DNA from: Planctomycetota bacterium
GTDB lineage: Bacteria > Planctomycetota > UBA8742 > UBA2392
Direction: 5' to 3'
Length of the DNA stretch: 37,324 bases
Assembly (NCBI GenBank): GCA_020847415.1
Contig: JADLBZ010000061.1
Location: forward strand, 1-37,324
Of this stretch, positions 1 to 10,066 are shown in pieces. The notes beneath the pieces were generated by a model. The model made no database searches, was not told the DNA's origin, and saw nothing but the letters and a program-made list of their open reading frames with translations. A program made the position numbers and the translations under genes. Within the stretch, counting starts at the first letter, position 1; each line of letters starts with the position of its first letter.

Positions 1-3000
1 CCCAAGCCGGCCGGCTCGGCGGACAAGGCGGTAAGCTGGCCGCGCAACCAGTCCGTCACGTCGCAGACCAAGGAAGCTGACGCCAACTGGGTTGACCTGG
101 ACGGCGACGGTGTCCGCGGCGGCAACGAGAGCGCGTTTGGCGCCGACAGGTTCCCTTCGGCGGTTGCCCTGGGTGCTCCCGGCCCGCTGGCGGGCGTGAC
201 GGGCTTCAAGGGCGACGGCCTGAATGCCGGCCAGGTTCGTACCCGCGATGTGGCGTTCCTGGAAGGGCAGGAGTACGGCGCGGCGGGCACCTATCGTGAA
301 CTGGGCGACTACTTCCGCGTGCGCGTAATGGACGCCGCCAGCCTGCTGAACCTGAACAGCTTCAAGGGTGACGGCCTCAAGCGGGTGCTGCGCGTGCTGG
401 GCGCCGCCATTGACGACTGGGTTACCAACGGCAACCCCAAGGGGCGTTACGACCCCTTCCCGGCCCAGGTGGTGGACGAGATTGCCATCGTGCAGGAGAA
501 CATCGGCATCCTCAGCAGCAAGGAGCAGTTGCGTGCCGTGTGGCTGGGCATCCCGGAAGGCGAGCGCCTTTTCAACCTGGCCATGATGTTCGTGACGGTG
601 AACAGCTACGTTGACACCAGCTACCGCGACTGGTGCGAGGCCAACACCAAGGTCCAGAACGACACGAACCTGAACCCGCTTGGCCTGACGGACTTGGAGC
701 TGTGGCGCGAGGGCTATACGCGCGATTCGCAGAAGGGCCGTGACGGTTGGCCCGCGTGGCAGCCGGAAAGCGCCTCGTGCTATGGCAAGGCGCCGGTGAA
801 CGTGAACACCGCCCCCAAGCCCGTGCTGGTCTGCCTGTTCGCGAACCTGGCGGCCCGCTCGCGGTTGCTGTATTTCCAGAAGCAGGACCAGATCACCGAG
901 GCAGACAAGCTGTACAAGGACAAATTCGGCGCCGCCACGGCGCCCCGTCGCCAGAACTCGGGCACGACTGACCTGGGTCGCCAGAACAACCGCCAGGCTG
1001 GTCCCGGCACGAACAAGGAAGATGCCTGGTTCCCCGGCGGCGAGGACAACAAGGCCATTTTCCAGCTTGTGCCCATCGGCCCGATCACGACGCCCCTGGG
1101 CGGCGGGAACACCACCGCGGGCGGACGCGGCGGCACGGACTACGCTTCGGCTCTGGCAGAGGAGATCATCAAGCTGCGCCAGGCGCACCCGTTCACGAGC
1201 TGGCAGGATTTTGACGAGCGCTTCTGCCGGCGCCTGCTGCTGGGCCTGCCGGACGAACGCAAGAACATGAACATTCCCGACCTGGTCGGGGTGGCCCGCG
1301 GCAGCCTGACAGCCGTGGACGTGACGGGCGCCTTCCCCGCCAAATTGCTGCCCGATGCCGGCAACTGCGAGCACGCCGCCAACCCCATCACCGGCAGCGA
1401 CGCCGCCATGAGCCAGTCGGCCTTCCGCGCCTGGTACTGGAAGAGCATGGTGTACATGATCCGCGCTGCGCTGAACCCCAACAACGTCACCAACCGCTAC
1501 AACCCGGATTACCCGTACTACCAGAACGTTGACCGCATGGACCTGACGTCCGCCTCCTGCCCGGTGTGCTTCAGCAGCATGGGCATCTATGAGGTCACCA
1601 GCCAGGGCGAGTTGCTGGACAAGGAAGATGCGGAATCCGAGCAGACCACCAGCACCGGCAACGGCACCGAGCGTGCCCCGGTGGCGCGCCGCCAGGTGCG
1701 CTCGGTCGTGCAGATCTATGAGCTCCTGCGCCACAGCAGCCAGCAGGACTTCATGAGCCCGCTGGACGCCACCGACCTGATGAAGAAGAACCGCACATCC
1801 AGCCAGCCGCAGGCGGCAGTGACCGGCGTGGCCCACACCCGCTACGGCACCAAGTCCTACCCGTTCAGCGTGGACGAGATGTCCAACGGAAGCTGGGAAC
1901 ACGGCGGCGTCCTTCCCTACGAGGATGCCGAGGACGCCCGGGGCATTGCCTACAGCAAGAACACCCAGACCGACCCGGCTGTAGACAAGTGGAAGGGGCA
2001 CAACGATTACATGTCAGCCAGCGGCGAGTTCGGCTATGTCGCCCTGGATCCCAAGGACCGCACGCCAGTGAAGGAGACCGACGGCAAGACCTATCCGCTG
2101 GCCTTCCATGCCCGCTTCAACGAGGCTCTCAGGGCCCGTACCCGCGTGATGGATGGCGGCACGGTCAAGTCCAACATTGAGGGCGTCAACAGCGAACAGC
2201 AGGGCCTGGACGATGCATGGGGTCACTTCCCCTGGGAATCGGGCGCCATGTTCGAAGACTTCATCTCCAGCGCCACGCCCCGCAGCAAGGAGCACCCCCT
2301 GGCCAACCCGGGCGGCCGGCAGAACGAGTTCGATAACGCGTCGGCCGGCAAGGAGGCAACCGTCTATTCCAGCCTGCAGCCGGACGGCGTGGTGCTGCGC
2401 GGCGGCGACCTGCGCCCGGCCGCTGAAAAATCCACGATCGGCACCTACAACACCCGCGGCATTGGCCGCTGGCCGCGCCTGAAGCTGCTGCGTTATCCCT
2501 GCGGCGCCCGCAGCGCAGGCAATCCCTTTGAACCGATCCGCACCTACACCATGATTGGCGATTCTGACCAGCAGGACGGCGTGAACGACGGCAAGCAAAT
2601 GGGCGCCGTGGTTCCGCCGCCGCCCCCCGGAGCGCCGACGCCGAACATTGTCGAGACGCGCAAACGCCTGGAGGGTGTCGCCCTGCCCTACCGCGGCACA
2701 GACAACCACAACACTGATGCCGAGGCCTGGCGCCAGCACCGCAGCAACATGCCCTACTACGAAGGCACCGTGGACTTCTGGATCAAGTGGGACCTGCCGC
2801 CCCAGGGCAACGAGCCCAATCACGACGTGGTGGCCATGGGCGAAATCGACCCGGCCAGCCACAACTTCTCGGGCCTGTTCGGTGCCACTGCCTACGGTCG
2901 TTTCCATGACAGTGCCAAGTACACCGACCCGGCGGGCACCAACCGCAACAGTGACGCCGACTTCGAGGGCGTGCAGTTCTTCGTCTACAAGGAGCCGGGC

Positions 3001-4323
3001 GGCCTGCTGCGCTTCTCGCGCCTCTACTTCTCGGAGGCGTTCGGCATGGACGTGCAGACCGGCGCGACCGGAAGCGGCAGTTCCACAGTGGTGCAGTTCG
3101 GCACCGCCATGCGCCGCATTTTTGACCAGGTGACGCCCTTTGGCGGCTTCAGCGCCACCAACGACATCTGCAACGATGTCGGTGTGGGTGGCAGCAACAA
3201 GGGCTTCCTGTATGCGCGCACCGACGCCTGGGTGGACCTGGCCACGGCGACCGCCATGGACTCGAACAACAAGTCGGCGCCGCTGCGCCTGCGCGTGCAC
3301 GACTGGCACCGCTTCACGCTGTCGTACAAGTCCAACGAGAGCAAGACGCCCTACTACCTGTGGATCAACGGCCGCATGGTAAACGGCATCACGTTCCTGG
3401 AAGACCCGAACGGCGACTTCGGTTTCCGCAACGACGGCGCCCACGTCAGCCCCGCCGGCGCGCGCGACCAGCCCGTTCCCGCCGACTCCGGCGCCGCATC
3501 CGACGTGAGTTATCTCTTCTTCCGCAGCACCTCGAAGCTGCTGGAGATCAACCCGGAAGACCGCCTGACGGTTGGCTGTGTGTTCCGCCGCCAGCGCGAC
3601 ATTGCCTCGGACCAGACCGACTACGACAAGTGGTTCGGCGAGGCCGATGACCAGTCGGACCTGGCCAAGCCGTCACGCCCGCTGTTCAAGTTCGACTCCA
3701 ACCTTGTGGCGGTGGCCAACGCCACCGTGGACGACTTCCGTATCTCGGCCGAACCCGCGCCGGGAGGCACCGGCACCATCCCCGTAGCCACCATGGAGGT
3801 GAACAGCCGCTATATGGCTGCCAACGATGCGGAAGCTGACCGTACCTACTACGAGAACGGGTTCCTTCCGGTTCGCAGCGAAGACGGTGAGTTGCATGCC
3901 CTGCCGGTGCGCCTGGGAACGATCTCGTGGACTGAACTGCGGCCGGACTGGGACCCCTACGCCGACAAGGGCATGAACCCCTGGGACTCCAGCCGCATCC
4001 AGATGGAGTGGGCCGTGTTTGACGACGCGGCGACTCTTGCCACGGGCGGTGCCGAGCATGATTTCAAGACGGCGGCGGCAAGCGGCTATGCGGAGGACCC
4101 GGTGGGCAAGGACGTGGCTTCGAAGGGGTACTGGGCAGCGGGCGGCATGAGCCTGAATCGCACCGTGCTGAAGAGCGGGTCGTCTGTGGGCGTGCTGGTG
4201 TACCGTGCCCGCTTCCGCGTTGGCGACAACCTGAAGGTGAACAACGTGACGCCCATCCTGGATGATGTGACCGTCACGGTATTGACGCCGCCCCGCAAGC
4301 TGTCGTTCGTAATTGATTTCTAG
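1..4323 (+). CDS. GspK-like (type II secretion minor pseudopilin-like) protein with C-terminal LamG/concanavalin-like region; 5' end truncated by the window
   Basis: Frame 1 is open from base 1 (PKPAGSADKAVSWPRNQ...) to the TAG at 4321-4323. GspK-like signatures: 'YFRVRVMDAASLLNLNS', 'VNVNTAPKPVLVCLFANLA', 'IIKLRQAHPFTSWQDFDERF'. C-terminal LamG-like signatures: 'GTVDFWIKWDLP', 'HRFTLSYKSN...YYLWINGRMVNG', 'ATVDDFRIS'. Confidence 0.75.
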   Translation, partial: PKPAGSADKAVSWPRNQSVTSQTKEADANWVDLDGDGVRGGNESAFGADRFPSAVALGAPGPLAGVTGFKGDGLNAGQVRTRDVAFLEGQEYGAAGTYRELGDYFRVRVMDAASLLNLNSFKGDGLKRVLRVLGAAIDDWVTNGNPKGRYDPFPAQVVDEIAIVQENIGILSSKEQLRAVWLGIPEGERLFNLAMMFVTVNSYVDTSYRDWCEANTKVQNDTNLNPLGLTDLELWREGYTRDSQKGRDGWPAWQPESASCYGKAPVNVNTAPKPVLVCLFANLAARSRLLYFQKQDQITEADKLYKDKFGAATAPRRQNSGTTDLGRQNNRQAGPGTNKEDAWFPGGEDNKAIFQLVPIGPITTPLGGGNTTAGGRGGTDYASALAEEIIKLRQAHPFTSWQDFDERFCRRLLLGLPDERKNMNIPDLVGVARGSLTAVDVTGAFPAKLLPDAGNCEHAANPITGSDAAMSQSAFRAWYWKSMVYMIRAALNPNNVTNRYNPDYPYYQNVDRMDLTSASCPVCFSSMGIYEVTSQGELLDKEDAESEQTTSTGNGTERAPVARRQVRSVVQIYELLRHSSQQDFMSPLDATDLMKKNRTSSQPQAAVTGVAHTRYGTKSYPFSVDEMSNGSWEHGGVLPYEDAEDARGIAYSKNTQTDPAVDKWKGHNDYMSASGEFGYVALDPKDRTPVKETDGKTYPLAFHARFNEALRARTRVMDGGTVKSNIEGVNSEQQGLDDAWGHFPWESGAMFEDFISSATPRSKEHPLANPGGRQNEFDNASAGKEATVYSSLQPDGVVLRGGDLRPAAEKSTIGTYNTRGIGRWPRLKLLRYPCGARSAGNPFEPIRTYTMIGDSDQQDGVNDGKQMGAVVPPPPPGAPTPNIVETRKRLEGVALPYRGTDNHNTDAEAWRQHRSNMPYYEGTVDFWIKWDLPPQGNEPNHDVVAMGEIDPASHNFSGLFGATAYGRFHDSAKYTDPAGTNRNSDADFEGVQFFVYKEPGGLLRFSRLYFSEAFGMDVQTGATGSGSSTVVQFGTAMRRIFDQVTPFGGFSATNDICNDVGVGGSNKGFLYARTDAWVDLATATAMDSNNKSAPLRLRVHDWHRFTLSYKSNESKTPYYLWINGRMVNGITFLEDPNGDFGFRNDGAHVSPAGARDQPVPADSGAASDVSYLFFRSTSKLLEINPEDRLTVGCVFRRQRDIASDQTDYDKWFGEADDQSDLAKPSRPLFKFDSNLVAVANATVDDFRISAEPAPGGTGTIPVATMEVNSRYMAANDAEADRTYYENGFLPVRSEDGELHALPVRLGTISWTELRPDWDPYADKGMNPWDSSRIQMEWAVFDDAATLATGGAEHDFKTAAASGYAEDPVGKDVASKGYWAAGGMSLNRTVLKSGSSVGVLVYRARFRVGDNLKVNNVTPILDDVTVTVLTPPRKLSFVIDF

Positions 4324-4346
4324 GGTGCTGGTGTTTGGTGCCCGTG

Positions 4347-4374
4347 GTTGCAGGTGACAAGTTGCAGGTGATAA
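4347..4374. repeat. 14-bp tandem duplication GTTGCAGGTGAYAA x2
   Basis: gttgcaggtgacaa (4347-4360) followed directly by gttgcaggtgataa (4361-4374); one mismatch. Confidence 0.8.
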
Positions 4375-4386
4375 AGTGAGGCAAGT

Positions 4387-4423
4387 ACGATCCCGGCCCC
4401 CCTTACGGGAAAGCCGGGATCGT
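4387..4423 (+). terminator. Hairpin, candidate terminator after the GspK-like gene
   Basis: Perfect 11-bp arms acgatcccggc (4387-4397) and gccgggatcgt (4413-4423), 15-nt loop. No clear U-tract, so factor-independent termination is uncertain. Confidence 0.5.
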
Positions 4424-4463
4424 CGTTTGGGGGCCTGTTTCTGCTGCACGAGGAGGAGGAGCC

Positions 4464-6380
4464 ATGAGGACAGTTTCAGGAATCGCCCTTTGCGGCCTGG
4501 CGGGGCTGCTGCTGGCGGGCCAGGCGGTCGCGCAGGAGGGCGGCATCCCGCCCAATCGCGTGCGCCAGGTGCGCGGCAACACAGTGACGACGGATACCCT
4601 GTATCTTCAAAACCGGGTTGTCTTTCGGCGCATTGACGTGACCAGCGACGGCTATGGCATGCAGTTGGCGGGCGAGCTGTTCACGGATTTCGAATGCGAC
4701 AAGCCGGCGCCGGACAGCGGCCTGCGCCCCGGCCAGATGATGGGCGTGCGGGTGGACATCAAGCTGTACCAGGAGAACGTGACGCTGAAGCGGCACAACA
4801 ACGCCATCAAGGAGCCCAAGCTTGAGCCCGGTCGCTACGGGCCGCAGGTGGACACCCAGGCCATCTCGGCGACTGCCGAGGTTGTGGAAGAGGGGCTGGG
4901 GCTGGCGCGCTTCCAGATGCCCGCGCTCACCAAGCCTTTGGCTCCGGGCGTTTACCGCATGGTGGCCAGCGTCACCTTCAAGGCTCAACCCGCCCCCGTG
5001 GTGAAGGGCCTCAAATGGTGCTCGGCGTGGTACGGCGAGCTGGACGAAGGACTCGACCCGGTTACGAACGAGCGCCTCCTGCGGCCGGTCTGGGGCGACC
5101 CTGAGTTGCACGAGAAGACCTACAAGGAACTGCTGGACAACTTCCAGCGGGTGCAAACCGAGGCTGTCATCTACGTGGCAGACACACTTCGCGGCGACAA
5201 GCCCGAGAACATGAAGACCCTGCTGCGCGCGCCCGCACAGGCCAAAGGCAACGCAAAGGCCAACATCCTGGTCTGGGACACCTGGATGGAGACCATTGGC
5301 TGGGTGCAGCTTTACGAGAACCAGCTCGCCCAGATCCCGGTGGACCTGAAGAAAGACCTGGACAACCCGGATCTGCCCGCAGATGTGAAGAAGCGCCGCA
5401 AGAAAGAGGCCGAGCAGGACGAAATCAATGTGAAGGACCTGATCCAGTTGCATGGCGGCAAGTGCAGCAAGGAGGAAACCCGGCTGTACATGCAGGCCAC
5501 CGCGGCCCGCACGGACATTCTGGAGCAGATCAAGCTGTTCCAGGAGTACTTGCAGCAGCGCTACTGGTGCCTGGTGGACGGCTGGCTGCTCTACGGCGGC
5601 TTTCACAGCATTAACCACCCCGGCTACAACGCCTGGGAAGCGGTGCAGAGCCAGAACAAGAACACCTCGCGGGAGAAGCGCGAGGAGAAGCTGAGGAAGG
5701 CCAACGACGAGGGCGGTGAGGCAGCCTTTACCGCCAAGCTGGAGGAGACCTGGAAATTCGACCCGGCCGAGGCGCGCAACGTGGCCAAGAAGTACCTCAC
5801 CGACAAGGTCTTCAAGGACCGGTGGGACGGCAACAAGTTCGTGGCCACACGCGAGAAACTGGTGGTGCTGGACCTGGTGGACGACAGCGGACAGCCGGGC
5901 AAGTGGGCAGCCTACCGCAACAATTTCATTTCCGAGTTCCGCAAGGAAACGGACCGCGTGCTGGGCGAGATTGACACCGGTGTCCTGTACGCGACCCAGG
6001 TGTGGCCGGAAGTGGTGGCGGAAGCCCGGAGTGCCCGCGACGATGTGATTGCCCTGGCGCTGTCGTGGGAGTTCCAGATCCGCACCGCGGCCGGCAAGCG
6101 CAACGAGGCCACCGAGCCGCTGATTGAGGACCCCAAGGCCGTGATGCAGAGCTGGCAGGACGAAGACCTCAACCGTCCGGCGGAAGACAAGCTGGCGGCG
6201 TACTTCCAGCGGGCGCAGATTCAGCCGGGGGCACTCAAGACGCAGTTCGATGCGCACATGGTGTTCATCAAGGACAAGATTGACCTGGTAGAGTTCACCT
6301 CCGCGTATCGGCGTGCCATTGAAGGCGGCGCGCAGGGGGCCATCTTGCCGGGCAGCAAGCCCAAGTGGCGCGATAACTAG
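4464..6380 (+). CDS. Secreted protein of unknown function
   Basis: 638-aa ORF with signal peptide MRTVSGIALCGLAGLLLAGQAVAQ and strong SD (gaggaggaggagcc) before ATG at 4464; no family recognised. Confidence 0.8.
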   Translation: MRTVSGIALCGLAGLLLAGQAVAQEGGIPPNRVRQVRGNTVTTDTLYLQNRVVFRRIDVTSDGYGMQLAGELFTDFECDKPAPDSGLRPGQMMGVRVDIKLYQENVTLKRHNNAIKEPKLEPGRYGPQVDTQAISATAEVVEEGLGLARFQMPALTKPLAPGVYRMVASVTFKAQPAPVVKGLKWCSAWYGELDEGLDPVTNERLLRPVWGDPELHEKTYKELLDNFQRVQTEAVIYVADTLRGDKPENMKTLLRAPAQAKGNAKANILVWDTWMETIGWVQLYENQLAQIPVDLKKDLDNPDLPADVKKRRKKEAEQDEINVKDLIQLHGGKCSKEETRLYMQATAARTDILEQIKLFQEYLQQRYWCLVDGWLLYGGFHSINHPGYNAWEAVQSQNKNTSREKREEKLRKANDEGGEAAFTAKLEETWKFDPAEARNVAKKYLTDKVFKDRWDGNKFVATREKLVVLDLVDDSGQPGKWAAYRNNFISEFRKETDRVLGEIDTGVLYATQVWPEVVAEARSARDDVIALALSWEFQIRTAAGKRNEATEPLIEDPKAVMQSWQDEDLNRPAEDKLAAYFQRAQIQPGALKTQFDAHMVFIKDKIDLVEFTSAYRRAIEGGAQGAILPGSKPKWRDN

Positions 6381-6398
6381 ATGGCAGCCGGACACGGC

Positions 6399-6425
6399 AA
6401 GCGGGGGCCCTGAGGGCCCCCGCTT
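6399..6425. terminator. Intrinsic terminator between the 638-aa gene and dinG-like gene
   Basis: Perfect 12-bp arms aagcgggggccc / gggcccccgctt, 3-nt loop (tga), followed by tcgtt. Confidence 0.75.
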
Positions 6426-6616
6426 TCGTTGGAGGCGAAACCGGTGGCTACTGGTTCATCGCGATTGAATTCAGGGGTGGCTCCATCCATCGCGTGCGGG
6501 TTTTTCCGCGACAGCGAGGGACAGAAGCCCGGAGGGCGCGTGTCGCGAGCGCCGGTCGCGGCCTGATGCGGAAGCGGGAGGGAACCGACACCCCCAATTT
6601 CAATGTGGGTGCAACA

Positions 6617-8635
6617 CTACATTGGTTTGCCGGCGGGTTTCTTCTCGCGGGGATCGTTGCCCCTGCCGTCGTCCACGGGGCAATCCGGCAGGGCGCGCAG
6701 GATGCGCTTGCCGTAGCCCTTGCGCACGATGCGCGAATCCAGAATCACCACGGTGCCGAAGTCGTCCTTGCGCCGGATCAGCCGCCCGAAGCCCTGGCGC
6801 AGCTTGATGGTGGCCTCGGGAACCATGTAATCAGCGAAGTCGCTGCCGCCGGCGGCGCGCACTTCGTCCATGCGGGCGGCCACCAGGGGGTCGCTGGGCA
6901 CCGGAAAAGGCAGGCGCACCAGCACCACGGTGGTCAGCGCCTCGCCCGGAACGTCCACGCCCTGCCAGAAGGTGTCCAGCCCGAACAGCACCATCTGCTT
7001 GCCCTGCTTGAAGCGCTCCAGCATGCGGTTGCGCGACTGGCCATCGCCCTGCTTGAGGGGCGTGAAGCCCAGGAACTCCAGTTGCGCGTGCACGCCGTCC
7101 CACACCCGGCGCATCTGCTGCGCGCTGGTGAACAGCACAAACACGCCGCCCCGGCTGCGCTTGCAGGCGGCCAGTACTTCTTCGTTGACGCGGGCGTCGT
7201 AGGCGGGGTCCTGCCCGCCGCGGCCGGGGGGCTCAGGCAGGTCAGGGATCAGGATCTTGGCGCGCTCGCGATAGTTGAAGGGGCTGCCCAGTTGCAGCTG
7301 GTCGGCCCGGTCGTCGGGCACGCCCAGCCGCCCGCGCACAAAGTCAAAATCATTGGGGCCGGTGGCCAGGGTGGCGCTGGTCAGCACCACGGCCTTGCAG
7401 CGCTCAAACAGCAGCTCGGCCAGTTGCGGGCCAACGTGCACGGGGGCCGCGCGAAGCTCGACGTTGCGCTCGCGCGACGAAGCCGGAATCTCGACCCAGT
7501 AGACCTGCCCTTCCAGCAACTGGCGGTTGTAGTTGTCCAGCGAGAGCGCGTACTCCTCCACGCGCCGGGCGTGGGACTCAACCTCCAGCCGGTCTTCCTC
7601 GTTGGTGGTGCGCAGCATGCCCTCGCGCAGCACCAGTCCCAGCCGGCGCATGGCCTGGCCCGCGCCGTCAGGGAATTGGCCGGGCTCAAAGACCCGGGCG
7701 GGCAGCTCACGGCTGGCGGCCCAGTTCTCGACAGCAAGGAAAAAGCGCTCGCCTTCGTCGCGGGCGCCGCGCAGGGCCTCGTGGGCGCCGTTCAGGAAAT
7801 CGAACTTCACCAGCAGGCCCTTGTTGCGGCGCGCGTTGTAGAGCTGCGACAGCGTGTACATCAGGCCCGCCCGGGTCACCCGCATGCCCAGGTGCTCGCC
7901 GGCGTAGCGCTCAAGCTCGTGGGCTTCGTCCACGATCACGTAACGGTAGTCGGGCAGGTAGTTCACGCCCGCGGCCTTCAGGGCCAGGTCGGCGCACAGC
8001 AGGGCGTGGTTCACGACCAGAATGTGGCAGTTGTAGATGCGCCGCCGGGCGCGCTGGAAGAAGCAGCGCGACTCGTAGTTGGGGCACTGGCGGCCCATGC
8101 AGTTGTTGCGGTCGCTGACCACCTGCTGCCACACGTCCTGCGACGGGGCAAAATCCATGGAGGCCAGGGTGCCGTCGGCAGTCTGCTCGGACCACGTCTT
8201 GATCCGCAGCAGCTCGCGCCGCTCGTCGCCCGCGATTACCGGGCCGGATTCCTGCCGCAGGGCGTTCTCCAGCCGCCGCAGGCTCACGTAGTTGCTGCGC
8301 CCCTTGGCCAGCACAGCCGTGAACTCGGCGTCCCAGACGCTGCGCAGAAAGGGCAGGTCCTTGCCAAAGAGCTGCTCCTGCAGGGCGATGGTGCCGGTGC
8401 TGATGACCACCGGGCGCTCGTCGCCCTTACCCTCCACGGCGCGGCGGATGGCAGGCACGAGGTAGCCGAAGCTCTTGCCCACGCCCGTGCCGGCCTCGAC
8501 CAGCAGGTGGCGGTCCTGTTCAAAGGCCGATTCCACGGCGCGGGCCATGGCCAGTTGCTGCGGCCGCTCTTCGTAGCCGCCCAGCTTCTGGGCTATCAGG
8601 CCGCCCGGCCCCAGGATGGAATCCACGAAACCCAT
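6617..8635 (-). CDS. dinG: DinG/YoaA-family ATP-dependent helicase
   Basis: Walker A 'LLVEAGTGVGKSFGYLVPA', Fe-S cysteines 'CMGRQCPNYESRCFFQRAR', DEAH box 'VIVDEAHELE', 'GSDFADYMVPEATIKLRQGFGRLIRRKDDFGTVVILDSR'. Confidence 0.93.
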   Translation of the reverse strand: MGFVDSILGPGGLIAQKLGGYEERPQQLAMARAVESAFEQDRHLLVEAGTGVGKSFGYLVPAIRRAVEGKGDERPVVISTGTIALQEQLFGKDLPFLRSVWDAEFTAVLAKGRSNYVSLRRLENALRQESGPVIAGDERRELLRIKTWSEQTADGTLASMDFAPSQDVWQQVVSDRNNCMGRQCPNYESRCFFQRARRRIYNCHILVVNHALLCADLALKAAGVNYLPDYRYVIVDEAHELERYAGEHLGMRVTRAGLMYTLSQLYNARRNKGLLVKFDFLNGAHEALRGARDEGERFFLAVENWAASRELPARVFEPGQFPDGAGQAMRRLGLVLREGMLRTTNEEDRLEVESHARRVEEYALSLDNYNRQLLEGQVYWVEIPASSRERNVELRAAPVHVGPQLAELLFERCKAVVLTSATLATGPNDFDFVRGRLGVPDDRADQLQLGSPFNYRERAKILIPDLPEPPGRGGQDPAYDARVNEEVLAACKRSRGGVFVLFTSAQQMRRVWDGVHAQLEFLGFTPLKQGDGQSRNRMLERFKQGKQMVLFGLDTFWQGVDVPGEALTTVVLVRLPFPVPSDPLVAARMDEVRAAGGSDFADYMVPEATIKLRQGFGRLIRRKDDFGTVVILDSRIVRKGYGKRILRALPDCPVDDGRGNDPREKKPAGKPM

Positions 8636-8748
8636 GGCGCGGAGTCTAGCAACGCTCGCGACAGCCGCGCGGTCCTGCTGCTTGCCCCGGACACTTCCTT
8701 CGGGCGCGGCTCAAACTAGGCTTGCGGGGCCTTTTGCGGGAGCCCTGC

Positions 8749-10056
8749 ATGAAGATCTCTGTGATTGGCGCCGGACACGTAGGCCTGGTGACCGGCGTCT
8801 GCTTTGCCGAGAAGGGCCACGAGATTCTGTGCGTGGACCACGACACCGAGAAGCTGGCCCGCCTGAGAAAGGGCGACGCGCCCTTCTACGAGCCCGGCAT
8901 GCCCGAGCTGCTGCAGCGCCACCAGGCCAGCAAGCGCCTGCAGTTCTCCGGCCGCACGGAAGACGCCGTGGACTTCGGCCAGGCCATCTTCATCTGTGTG
9001 GGCACGCCCAGCACCGAGCGCGGCAAGGCCGACATGACCTATGTGGAGAAGGTGGCCCAGACCATTGCCGAAAACCTGCGCGAGTACCGCCTGGTGATCG
9101 AGAAAAGCACCGTGCCCATCAAGACCGGCGAACGCATCCGTCGCACCATTTCGCGCTACGTGCGCGGAGACGTGCAGTTCGACGTCGCCAGCAACCCCGA
9201 GTTCCTGCGCGAGGGAAGCGCCATTGAAGACACCCTGAAGCCCGATCGCGTGGTGGTGGGCGTGGACTCGGCCAAGGCCGAAAGCCTCCTGCGCGAGATC
9301 TACGGCGGCTTCAACTGCCCCTTTGTGGTCACCAGCGTGGGCAGCGCCGAGTTGATCAAGCACGCCAGCAACAGCTTCCTGGCCCTGAAGATCACCTACG
9401 CCAACTGGCTTTCGCGGCTGTGCGAGACCAGCGGTGCCGACGTGGACGAAGTGGTCAACGGCATGGGGCTGGACCACCGTATCGGCTCGCACTTTTTGCG
9501 CGCGGGCATCGGCTACGGCGGCAGTTGCTTTCCCAAGGATGTGGACGCACTGGCCCACATCAGCGAGGAACTGAACGTGCCGGCCCCCATGATCCGGCTG
9601 ATCAGCGACACCAACAAGGACCAGTTACAGCGCTTCTACGAGCGCATCGAGCACGAGCTGTGGGTGCTGCAGGACAAGACCATCGCCATCTGGGGGCTGG
9701 CCTTCAAGCCCAACACCGACGACCTGCGCGAGGCGCCGGCCTTGCGGCTGATCGAGAAACTGAAAGCCGCCGGCGCCAAACTGCGTGTTCACGACCCGGT
9801 GGCCATGGCCAACACGCGCAAGCGTTACCCGGACCTGTACTACGCCAAGGACCCCATTGATGCTGCCGCCGGCGCTGACGCGCTGGCAGTGTGCACCGAG
9901 TGGCCGGCATACCGCGAGGCGGACCTGGCCAAGGTGAAGGCCAGCCTGCGCGTGCCGCTGGTGTTTGACGGGCGCAACTGCCTGGACCGCAAGCGGGCGC
10001 AGGAACTGGGGCTTACGTTATTCGGCATCGGCAAGGCGCCGATCAAGCCGCGATAG
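8749..10056 (+). CDS. ugd: UDP-glucose 6-dehydrogenase
   Basis: 'MKISVIGAGHVGLVTGVCFAEKGHEI', 'FICVGTPS', 'SNPEFLREGSAIED', 'GYGGSCFPKDVDAL', 'AIWGLAFKPNTDDLREAPAL'. Start assigned to the internal ATG at 8749. Confidence 0.95.
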   Translation: MKISVIGAGHVGLVTGVCFAEKGHEILCVDHDTEKLARLRKGDAPFYEPGMPELLQRHQASKRLQFSGRTEDAVDFGQAIFICVGTPSTERGKADMTYVEKVAQTIAENLREYRLVIEKSTVPIKTGERIRRTISRYVRGDVQFDVASNPEFLREGSAIEDTLKPDRVVVGVDSAKAESLLREIYGGFNCPFVVTSVGSAELIKHASNSFLALKITYANWLSRLCETSGADVDEVVNGMGLDHRIGSHFLRAGIGYGGSCFPKDVDALAHISEELNVPAPMIRLISDTNKDQLQRFYERIEHELWVLQDKTIAIWGLAFKPNTDDLREAPALRLIEKLKAAGAKLRVHDPVAMANTRKRYPDLYYAKDPIDAAAGADALAVCTEWPAYREADLAKVKASLRVPLVFDGRNCLDRKRAQELGLTLFGIGKAPIKPR

Positions 10057-10066
10057 GCAGGAAGGC

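Noticed and set aside
4476-6395. 639-aa minus-strand ORF opposite the secreted 638-aa protein
   Set aside because: Composition (His/Leu/Val/Arg-rich, no recognisable domain) is typical of an antisense shadow of a GC-rich coding frame; the plus-strand ORF has a signal peptide and SD.
6494-8719. 741-aa plus-strand ORF opposite the DinG-like helicase
   Set aside because: Antisense shadow ORF; the minus strand encodes clear helicase and Fe-S motifs.
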